A stretch of DNA of 13,360 nt from Promethearchaeota archaeon (GTDB lineage: Archaea; Asgardarchaeota; Lokiarchaeia; Sigynarchaeales; MK-D1). Of the stretch, positions 7,117-13,204 are shown piece after piece; the stretch's first letter is position 1, and each line of letters opens with the position of its first letter. The translations under genes and the position numbers were made by a program. The notes beneath the pieces are model-generated. The model did not search any database, was not told the DNA's origin, and was given only the letters and a program-made list of their open reading frames with translations. The stretch lies in assembly GCA_016839865.1 (NCBI GenBank), contig JAEOTN010000149.1, forward strand, positions 1-13,360, written 5' to 3'.

Positions 7117-8454
7117 GTGAAAAAAATTATGTTTTGTCCAGTATGTGGTACGGAAATTCGTGGTCCTGAACGATTTTGCTCTGAATGTGGGGCTCAAATC
7201 ATGGGTAGCGCACCAACTCCGTACGAAAAAACCGTAAGACTTGCTCCAACACCTCCTTCACCTCCTCATCCCTCTAGATCTCCTCATCCTCCTCGTCCTG
7301 TAAGACCATATCATCCTCATCGACGAAGACGTGGACTAACTGTAGGATTGTTTATTGGGATATTACTTCTAGCCGGCGGTGGAGTGTTTGGTATCATAAT
7401 GGCTGCTAATTGGGGGAGTATTGAAGGATACAACTACTATTATTATGACAATCCATCCCCATCAAGCATTGAAAGTTTTCAATTTTCTGTTGATCTTGGA
7501 GATGTGGATGTCGAATTTAACTCCACTCCCACAGAACATCTAATCGCGATTGAGTATCATTATCGAGTTTCAGGGGGATTTATGGATGAAAAAACCTTTG
7601 AAGATATCTTCACTGTAACGTGGGATAATCTCTCGTCAGTTGTGTCATTCACGTCTGATTTTCAGTGGTTTCCTAATTGGGTGTTCAATGATCGCTCTGT
7701 AATTACGATTATTTTAAGGTCTGATGTAGTCTGGGCACTCGATGGAGATGTTACTACAGGTCAATTGGATTTCATTGTTCCAGAAGATACAACCTTCAGT
7801 AATTTCACTCTAGATGCAACAACTGGAGATATAGATCTCACATTATCAAACGAAACCGTATTTCAAGAAGATTTCCATGTGGGAGTTACAACTGGTTCAG
7901 TAGATATCAGTGGTAATGATGTTGAATGGCAAAAAGAATTCAATATTATTGCTACTACTGGTGATATTGATGTTTATGGTGTGGATTATAGGTTCCTTGG
8001 GGATATATATGCTGAAATTTCAACTGGAAGCATAGATTTCTATGTAACAACTCCAAAATTACCCGAAAATGTAGTATTGTATTCTACTACTGGGAATATT
8101 TATATGGGAATTACGAATCCAACTTATACTTCAAATGTATCAAATTGGATTGCAGACACTTCAACAGGTCTCATTGATTTAAGTCTAACACAGACCAACT
8201 CGATTGCAACAAACATTACTGCAGACTTTGAGGCAACTACAGGTAATATTTATGTAGACATTACTTTAGATACCAGCATTGGTGCCTATTTCAGTTCATC
8301 AGTAACAACAGGAGGTTACAGTTATTCAAACACAGGTGGATTCCAAATCGATGATCATGAATTTTATACTGTCGGATATCCTGTTGCTAGTAATTATGAA
8401 TTTACTCTTCATACAACTACAGGTAGAATTGATGTAAATGGATTAAGTGCGTAA
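7117..8454 (+). CDS. Zinc-ribbon membrane protein with external TG-repeat beta-solenoid (DUF4097-like)
   Basis: The 445 residues fall into four parts. First is a zinc ribbon with two CxxC pairs (C7, C10, C21, C24). Second is a proline-, histidine- and arginine-rich linker (about 32-73) ending in RRRR. Third is one membrane helix (about 74-97). Last is a large beta-rich region. Within it, from residue 211, about ten repeats of the type (T/S)TG-x-I-D/Y-(hydrophobic) recur at 22-25 residue spacing, as in the DUF4097-type beta-helix proteins. The positive linker before the helix puts the ribbon in the cytoplasm and the solenoid outside. Such proteins could link the envelope to a cytoplasmic partner, but the function is unknown. 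The start is GTG at 7117; the in-frame ATG at 7129 would give a more typical MFCPVCG start and may be the true one. The gene stands alone and converges on the cinA-like gene. Confidence 0.85.
   Translation: MKKIMFCPVCGTEIRGPERFCSECGAQIMGSAPTPYEKTVRLAPTPPSPPHPSRSPHPPRPVRPYHPHRRRRGLTVGLFIGILLLAGGGVFGIIMAANWGSIEGYNYYYYDNPSPSSIESFQFSVDLGDVDVEFNSTPTEHLIAIEYHYRVSGGFMDEKTFEDIFTVTWDNLSSVVSFTSDFQWFPNWVFNDRSVITIILRSDVVWALDGDVTTGQLDFIVPEDTTFSNFTLDATTGDIDLTLSNETVFQEDFHVGVTTGSVDISGNDVEWQKEFNIIATTGDIDVYGVDYRFLGDIYAEISTGSIDFYVTTPKLPENVVLYSTTGNIYMGITNPTYTSNVSNWIADTSTGLIDLSLTQTNSIATNITADFEATTGNIYVDITLDTSIGAYFSSSVTTGGYSYSNTGGFQIDDHEFYTVGYPVASNYEFTLHTTTGRIDVNGLSA
7747..8439 (+). repeat. Ten TG-type solenoid repeats within the zinc-ribbon membrane protein
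   Basis: TG dipeptides of the motif (T/S)TG-x-(I/L/V)-(D/Y) occur at residues 214, 236, 259, 281, 303, 325, 350, 375, 398 and 435. The steps are 22, 23, 22, 22, 22, 25, 25, 23 and 37 residues. The constant step suggests one beta-helix coil per repeat, with a longer insertion before the last. The repeats are similar at protein level but clearly diverged at DNA level, so they are old rather than recently amplified. Confidence 0.8.
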
Positions 8455-8455
8455 T

Positions 8456-9292
8456 CTAATCATATTCATTTCGCACCAATCCACCTTTTTCTTCAACCAT
8501 TTTTTTTATCCTTTCTCGAATCTGCAAAATGCTCTTATTTCTGTTTTCTATGTCTTCTGGACTTGGAGAATTAATAAAGGAAGTTAGATGCAATTCTACA
8601 CATACAGGTACACCAGTGACAATACGCGGATGCGTTTTAATCCATACTTCCGGATGGGTTTCCTGCAAATTATCAATTTCTGCAGCTACTTGGGATTCAC
8701 CCACGTTTTCAAAAATAAAACCTGCCTGTAGATAATGACTATCGGAATTTTGAAGTAATGGAATAACATAATGATTAAAAGCAGATTGTAATTCATTCGG
8801 GACTCCAGGCATAGCAATTATTATTGTTTTGTTTTTGTTTATCGATTTTGTTTCTATCAGAATGCTGGGAGCTGTTCCATTAAGGTTTTTTAAGGGTTTT
8901 CCATTCTCTGGGATATACGCCATCTTTTTCCTGGATTCATATATTTCTGTTGACGTAATTCCTACTTTTCCTAATTTAGAATAACGTTCTTTAATAAATC
9001 CCATTGCTTCATCATTCATCACTAAAGGGATTGCTAGTGCTCGAGCAATTCCTTCAAGTGTCAAATCATCATGAGTTGGTCCGAGTCCACCAGAAACGAA
9101 AATGAACATGGGTTCTCTAGAAAGAGATTCTAAAATTGTTTTAGCAATTGTGGTTATGTCATCTGGGATAATTATTAATCTTGAAACGTCATGCCCATAT
9201 TCCAATAAGCGATTAATCATCCAAAAACCATTAATGTCTCTTTGTTTGCCGATTAGGAGCTCATTTCCTATAAGTATCACTTCAGAAGTCAT
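8456..9292 (-). CDS. CinA-like protein, MoCF-biosynthesis fold (COG1058), short archaeal form
   Basis: The 278-residue protein has the CinA N-terminal signature in order: GNELLIGKQRDING (9-22), SGGLGPTHDD (67-76) and MPGVPNE (161-167). The fold is shared with the molybdopterin-binding MoaB/MogA domain. In bacterial CinA this domain hydrolyses ADP-ribose and is fused to a PncC nicotinamide-nucleotide deamidase domain. Here the chain ends after about 275 residues with no PncC part, as is usual in archaea, so a role in nucleotide-type metabolite clean-up is possible but unproven. The start ATG at 9292 lacks a Shine-Dalgarno; an AT-rich element about 30 bases upstream would suit a leaderless or nearly leaderless transcript. 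Its stop is one base from the stop of the convergent zinc-ribbon gene, and it is divergent from the PIG-L gene. Confidence 0.88.
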   Translation of the reverse strand: MTSEVILIGNELLIGKQRDINGFWMINRLLEYGHDVSRLIIIPDDITTIAKTILESLSREPMFIFVSGGLGPTHDDLTLEGIARALAIPLVMNDEAMGFIKERYSKLGKVGITSTEIYESRKKMAYIPENGKPLKNLNGTAPSILIETKSINKNKTIIIAMPGVPNELQSAFNHYVIPLLQNSDSHYLQAGFIFENVGESQVAAEIDNLQETHPEVWIKTHPRIVTGVPVCVELHLTSFINSPSPEDIENRNKSILQIRERIKKMVEEKGGLVRNEYD

Positions 9293-9337
9293 ATGCTAGA
9301 GATTTAGTATCTTTATTGATAAAATTTTAGCTCTAAT

Positions 9338-9367
9338 CTTATAGAGGAAACATATTTCAACTATAAG
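9338..9367. repeat. 7-bp inverted repeat in the divergent cinA-like / PIG-L promoter region
   Basis: CTTATAG (9338-9344) and CTATAAG (9361-9367) are perfect inverted copies 16 bases apart. Each arm resembles a TATA element for one direction: the left arm, about 53-59 bases before the PIG-L ATG, would give a leader including its Shine-Dalgarno, and the right arm could serve the cinA-like gene. It may be a pair of facing core promoters, an operator, or chance in AT-rich DNA. Confidence 0.35.
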
Positions 9368-9385
9368 CAAAGATAACTTATACTA

Positions 9386-9389
9386 GGAG
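9386..9389 (+). promoter_or_regulatory. Shine-Dalgarno of the PIG-L deacetylase gene
   Basis: GGAG in the context TAGGAGAC lies seven bases before the ATG at 9397. It is well placed and supports that start, which also leaves the catalytic HPDD motif at the expected distance from the N-terminus. Confidence 0.65.
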
Positions 9390-9396
9390 ACTATAA

Positions 9397-10200
9397 ATGA
9401 ATAAACCCACTGCATTAGTGATTTGTCCACATCCAGATGATGGAGAGATGGGGTGTGGCGAATTTTGCATTCAAGCAATAAATGCGGATTGGAATGTTCA
9501 TGAGTTACTAATGACTACCGATGAATATGGTACAACTCGCAATGACTTCAAAGGAGATAGAATTAAAGCAATTCGGAAAAACGAAATGATTAGAGCTGCG
9601 CGCAGGTATGGGCTTGATAAAAAGGGCGACTCAAAATTAAAACTCCACTGGGCAAATTATATAGACGGATTTGTACCATGCAACATGAAATCCATAATTC
9701 GACTACAGAAATTTATCCTCAAAATTAAACCTTCAATAATAATTGGTCCTGATCCCTTCGCTTATTATGATGCACACAAGGATCATATCGCAACTGGTAA
9801 GAATTTTTATTTTGCGTTAAAATGGATGAATCCAGTAGATCGTCCACAGATTATGCTGTTTTATTATTCGTATATGCCTGATTTTTTTGTACCAAGTTTG
9901 AGTCCAGAAACTTTGAATTATGTACGTAGGTCACATAAAAGCCAATGGTCGGGGAAATTTATCAAATTCTTTGGGAATATACAAAAATTCCTTTACACCT
10001 TTCGATGGATAAAAAATACTGGAGCACGGAGTAGTGAAGGGTATCGCACAATATCATTCAACACCAATGACCTTCATCCAAAAGGATTTGCTAAAATTTT
10101 GTTTCAACTCATTAAGTATACAGGTTATGATGAGCGGCATTTCATACCCACTCCACAAGAATTAAATCTAAATTTACATCCAGAAGGGGATATTGAATGA
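9397..10200 (+). CDS. PIG-L family zinc-dependent N-deacetylase
   Basis: The 267-residue protein carries both metal motifs of the PIG-L/LmbE family. PHPDDGE at 11-17 supplies H12 and D15 as zinc ligands and D14 as the catalytic base, by comparison with MshB. HKDH at 127-130 (family pattern HxDH) supplies the third ligand, H130. A variable C-terminal part (about 150-267) is rich in aromatic and basic residues and should form the substrate pocket. Family members remove acetyl groups from N-acetylglucosamine-type sugars in glycolipids, thiol cofactors or N-glycans; the substrate here cannot be read from sequence. There is no signal peptide, so it acts in the cytoplasm or at the inner membrane face. 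Its stop overlaps the next start in ATGA, so the two are probably co-translated. Confidence 0.9.
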   Translation: MNKPTALVICPHPDDGEMGCGEFCIQAINADWNVHELLMTTDEYGTTRNDFKGDRIKAIRKNEMIRAARRYGLDKKGDSKLKLHWANYIDGFVPCNMKSIIRLQKFILKIKPSIIIGPDPFAYYDAHKDHIATGKNFYFALKWMNPVDRPQIMLFYYSYMPDFFVPSLSPETLNYVRRSHKSQWSGKFIKFFGNIQKFLYTFRWIKNTGARSSEGYRTISFNTNDLHPKGFAKILFQLIKYTGYDERHFIPTPQELNLNLHPEGDIE

Positions 10201-10745
10201 GTAATGAGTTATCAGAATATAACTTGAAACCAATATTTGCTTCCTCAATTATCACAATAACAGCATCCGGTCATTTTCTTCAATATCTTACTTATGATTA
10301 CCGAGATAATTCTGAGGAATATTATGAACGGATCAAAGAAGATGATGAATTCTATCTAAATGAGTTGGAAACAATATCATCCAATATGCAATCCTTTATG
10401 GCAGATTTGCCAAATACAATAAATAATCATATAATCATACCAGAAGTTGTCCATACAGAAATAGATTTTAAGATTCCAGCCCTTCCGTTTTTTTACTGGG
10501 TATTAAAATTTCAAGGACCTCTCAAGAATGGAAGTAATACCTTTGAATCCGTAATAAGTAATGAGAAACTAGAATATGATGTAAATTCTATTTATTTATT
10601 TGATCCTTTACTAAAACCCGTGGCTGTACAATCCTCTCTACATTATGAAATACTTCGTAATGAACGAATCGTGAAATACTGGGCATATAGAGGAGAAATA
10701 TTAGGCTTATCTAAGGAAATATTGGAATTTGAGAAAGAAAATTGA
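10197..10745 (+). CDS. Unrecognised protein translationally coupled to the PIG-L deacetylase
   Basis: I do not recognise this 182-residue protein. It begins within the ATGA overlap with the PIG-L gene, with an AAGGGG-type ribosome site about eight bases upstream inside that gene. The N-terminal third (about 32-65) is acidic and tyrosine-rich and should be helical. A PALPFFYW stretch near the middle is hydrophobic but too short for a confident membrane helix. The rest alternates like beta strands, with short charged turns. There is no signal peptide, no cysteine pair and no recognisable catalytic motif. The tight coupling suggests a partner or accessory factor of the deacetylase, or a protein acting on the same substrate. 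The gene ends ten bases from the stop of the convergent zinc-ribbon gene. Confidence 0.75.
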   Translation: MSNELSEYNLKPIFASSIITITASGHFLQYLTYDYRDNSEEYYERIKEDDEFYLNELETISSNMQSFMADLPNTINNHIIIPEVVHTEIDFKIPALPFFYWVLKFQGPLKNGSNTFESVISNEKLEYDVNSIYLFDPLLKPVAVQSSLHYEILRNERIVKYWAYRGEILGLSKEILEFEKEN

Positions 10746-10755
10746 TTAAGAATTT

Positions 10756-11613
10756 TTACAATTCAGCGCCACATTTAGAGCATATCGTGTCTTTTTCCCT
10801 AATCGGATTTCCACACGCATAACAATGTAAATCAGATTTTTGAGATACCTTTTCTTTTGCATCTTGAGCTGGTTGTCCTTCAGGTCCGAATGGGTCTTTT
10901 ATTTCTACAGAATCTTTAGTACCCTTATATGGATCTATCGTGTCAGGTTTCTCCACAGGCTCAATATTTAATGAATTATCTCGTTCTATTGCAGTAACTG
11001 GTTCTGTGGGTTGTTCGGGGGAGACATGAGGTGGTGGTGCAGAAGAAGGAATTATAGATTTATCGGGAGAATATTCTGGAGGTTTAATTTCCTTGAAAAT
11101 GTCCGGCATGCTTCGTAATTCTTCTTCCATCTTGCGGATTCGTTCCACGAAATCTTCTACTTCTACTTTTGGTTTAGGTTCAGAAGAAATTGCATCTTGG
11201 AAAAGTTTCTCGTCCTCATTTGATTCAGTTGAACTTTCTTCAGGTGGAGAAGGTGCTTGGAAAGGTGCACTAGATTCCTCTTTTGAATCCGATGTTTCAT
11301 CGCTTTTTGGTACTGAGGGGAAATCTAATCCAAAATCGACTTCAAAAGGAACTTTTTGATCACTTGCTGCTGGTTGTGGAGTTGGGACGGATGATGGAAT
11401 TTCCTCATTTTTCACTTTTTTCAGAATTTGATCGACTTGTCTCCAAATTCGCAGTCTAAGCGTTCGATCAACATTTTTCTGCTTAGAAAATTCCACTGCG
11501 AATTCACAGATCTTCAACCACATTGCGTTTGCCCTAGTTCGGTCAGTTTTCTCTAAGACTCGAGCATCAGCAATAAAAACACTTAATTTACGATTGAAAT
11601 CGCTAATATCCAT
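10756..11613 (-). CDS. Protein with MIT-like N-terminal helices, acidic linker and C-terminal zinc ribbon
   Basis: The 285 residues have three parts. Residues 1-73 should form three amphipathic helices (about 3-24, 26-44 and 47-70), whose length, spacing and A/L pattern resemble the MIT domain that binds ESCRT-III tails. Residues 75-255 are a proline-, serine- and glutamate-rich, probably disordered linker, with one short predicted helix near 155-170 (EDFVERIRKMEEELRSM). The C-terminus is a zinc ribbon with C264, C267, C278 and C281. There is no signal peptide or membrane helix, so it is cytoplasmic. The ATG at 11613 lacks a Shine-Dalgarno, and an AATTAATAG about 25 bases upstream would suit a leaderless start. 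It is divergent from the coiled-coil membrane protein gene. The MIT comparison is by pattern only; any three-helix bundle could look like this. Confidence 0.8.
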   Translation of the reverse strand: MDISDFNRKLSVFIADARVLEKTDRTRANAMWLKICEFAVEFSKQKNVDRTLRLRIWRQVDQILKKVKNEEIPSSVPTPQPAASDQKVPFEVDFGLDFPSVPKSDETSDSKEESSAPFQAPSPPEESSTESNEDEKLFQDAISSEPKPKVEVEDFVERIRKMEEELRSMPDIFKEIKPPEYSPDKSIIPSSAPPPHVSPEQPTEPVTAIERDNSLNIEPVEKPDTIDPYKGTKDSVEIKDPFGPEGQPAQDAKEKVSQKSDLHCYACGNPIREKDTICSKCGAEL

Positions 11614-11658
11614 ATGGAAATCTTAGCGATTAATTCTATTAATTTTATTTGTGCCAAT

Positions 11659-11668
11659 TGTTATAACA
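11659..11668. repeat. 10-bp perfect palindrome in the divergent MIT-like / coiled-coil intergenic region
   Basis: TGTTATAACA equals its own reverse complement. It lies between CCAATT (11654-11659) and AATTGG (11677-11682), which are themselves inverted copies, although the two symmetries do not share a centre. The site is 46 bases upstream of the minus-strand start and about 110 upstream of the plus-strand start. It is a possible operator; AT-rich DNA makes short palindromes fairly common. Confidence 0.3.
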
Positions 11669-11769
11669 TATTTCTGAATTGGATCAAATCAAAAATATAA
11701 CAATAATTTAAGGCAAAAAAACATAATAATGAAAACAGACGCATCCAATTAATGCAATGAATCTTCAGT

Positions 11770-11774
11770 AGGAG
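11770..11774 (+). promoter_or_regulatory. Shine-Dalgarno of the coiled-coil gene
   Basis: AGGAG lies four bases before the ATG at 11779, a short but workable spacing. Upstream, AAAAATATAACAAT (about 11691-11704) is the most likely TATA element and would give a leader of roughly 50 bases. Confidence 0.55.
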
Positions 11775-11778
11775 TATA

Positions 11779-13179
11779 ATGTCAAATCAAGACGATAAAC
11801 GCAAAAACTTGCAAGATGCAAAGAAAAATCTTGAGGAAATGAAACAAGATCGAGATACAGTAGATGCTGGAATTCGAGATATTGAATCAGAAATAGAATC
11901 TGGTGATGAATCAACATCTTCAGAATCAGATATTCCTCAAGAAATGGTTGAATCCCGCGCAAGCTTACGGAAGCAGTTAACCAAATTAAAAAATGAAATT
12001 TCAGAAAAAGAAAAGCGTTTAGAGGAATTAGACAAAAAAATCGTTGGAACAGAAAATCTACTTCAGCAAAAGGAAGCGAATTTAAATTCTATAGAAGAAG
12101 AAGTAGACCATTTAACTGAGAAACGCAAAACAACGGATGAAGCATTAGAAGCTTTAAAAACAAATTACGATGTTTTAGAAAAACGATTAGTCACAACAAA
12201 TAATGACCTCCAGGATAAAACAACCACTCTTGAGACCAGAACGTTAGAATATGAAACTCTTCAAAAAACTCATGAAGAACTTATCAAACTTGTCTCTGAA
12301 AAGAAGAATGAAGAAATACGATTAAATGAAGATCTCGAATCTATCTTAAAAAAAATGGATGAAAGCAAATCCGAATATGAGTTATACGATTCTAAGGTTA
12401 AAGCTTCAACAGAGATAATTGAATATCGAGAAAAACAGAAAGAAGAAATAGATTTTAAAATTACAGAGCAAGAAAAACGTCATCAAGAATTATCTGAATT
12501 AGTAGATTCGATACGCGGACAAATGGAAGAGTTAGACGATCAGAAAAAACAATTAGAACAAAAGACAAAAGGATTGGATGAGCTGTATGAGAATAAGGAG
12601 CAACGTATTCGGGATATTGATGATAAGATCAGGGAAAGAAAAGCAGAGTTGCAAAAAATACAGGAACGTCTTGTAGGAACCGATAACTTAATTGAACAAC
12701 ACAAAAAACGACTAAATGAACTAGAACAAAATTTAGAAGGTAAAACAAATGAACTTGCTCAGGTCGAAAAGAAACAAAATCTTCTTTTACAAAAAATTGA
12801 AGAATCTGAGGAAGACTTTGATAAATCTGAAAGTCGGAGACAAGTTGCAGAAGAAAAATTGAAGAAAACTGAGCAATCTCTTGTATTATTGAAGAAGAAC
12901 CTTAGTACTGTAGAAAAAACTATAAGAGATGCAGAAGCAAACATCGAGCAAAAGATGACTTTAAATTTTATTCGAAGAATTGCCAAAGTATTCGGAGGAG
13001 TTGTCATTGTATTAGGATTTACTTTATTAATACTCGGAATTATTGCTCTTTCAGTTAATTCAGCAACTCCAGAGCCAGAAACGCCTTTCATGGGCATAGA
13101 TAGTCCCTTCTTGTGGATTTTCACCCTAATAATTGGAGTAATCATGACATTATCCGGTCTTTTACATCTGGATACATAA
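11779..13179 (+). CDS. Long coiled-coil protein with C-terminal membrane hairpin
   Basis: The 466 residues are almost wholly charged heptad-like helix from 5 to about 395, with one likely break at the serine/acid-rich stretch 41-53. Two membrane helices follow (about 404-426 and 443-463), joined by a proline-rich loop, and the chain ends three or four residues later. The coiled coil should therefore sit in the cytoplasm, anchored by a hairpin at its C-terminus. There is no Walker A or B motif, so it is not an SMC or Rad50 ATPase despite similar composition. Two segments, 79-109 and 289-319, repeat the pattern (I/L)VGT-x-NL exactly 210 residues apart, which is 30 heptads. The function is unknown; a tether, spacer or membrane scaffold is the natural guess. 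It is probably co-transcribed with the gene at 13205. Confidence 0.85.
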   Translation: MSNQDDKRKNLQDAKKNLEEMKQDRDTVDAGIRDIESEIESGDESTSSESDIPQEMVESRASLRKQLTKLKNEISEKEKRLEELDKKIVGTENLLQQKEANLNSIEEEVDHLTEKRKTTDEALEALKTNYDVLEKRLVTTNNDLQDKTTTLETRTLEYETLQKTHEELIKLVSEKKNEEIRLNEDLESILKKMDESKSEYELYDSKVKASTEIIEYREKQKEEIDFKITEQEKRHQELSELVDSIRGQMEELDDQKKQLEQKTKGLDELYENKEQRIRDIDDKIRERKAELQKIQERLVGTDNLIEQHKKRLNELEQNLEGKTNELAQVEKKQNLLLQKIEESEEDFDKSESRRQVAEEKLKKTEQSLVLLKKNLSTVEKTIRDAEANIEQKMTLNFIRRIAKVFGGVVIVLGFTLLILGIIALSVNSATPEPETPFMGIDSPFLWIFTLIIGVIMTLSGLLHLDT

Positions 13180-13192
13180 CCAATCAATCACA

Positions 13193-13196
13193 GGAG
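13193..13196 (+). promoter_or_regulatory. Shine-Dalgarno of the truncated last gene
   Basis: GGAG in the context CAGGAGAAA lies eight bases before the ATG at 13205 and within the 25-base gap after the coiled-coil stop. It supports both the start and an operon with the upstream gene. Confidence 0.6.
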
Positions 13197-13204
13197 AAAT
13201 AAAA

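Noticed and set aside
8456..9292. Full CinA with PncC nicotinamide-nucleotide deamidase domain, or a molybdenum cofactor enzyme
   Set aside because: The chain stops after the N-terminal domain and its immediate extension. The motifs fit CinA/COG1058 better than MoaB, MogA or MoeA, so no molybdenum role is claimed.
10752..10757. T-run as terminator of the PIG-L operon
   Set aside because: It is only five T, overlaps the stop codon of the convergent gene and has no supporting T cluster, so it is too weak to annotate.
11779..13179. SMC, Rad50 or similar chromosome-handling ATPase
   Set aside because: The long coiled coil suggested it, but there is no Walker A, ABC signature or Walker B motif and the chain ends in a membrane hairpin.
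12759..13187. 142-residue minus-strand open frame opposite the coiled-coil gene
   Set aside because: Its Ser/Arg/Phe-rich translation is the mirror of Lys/Glu-rich coiled coil. The plus-strand gene has a good Shine-Dalgarno and a coherent structure.
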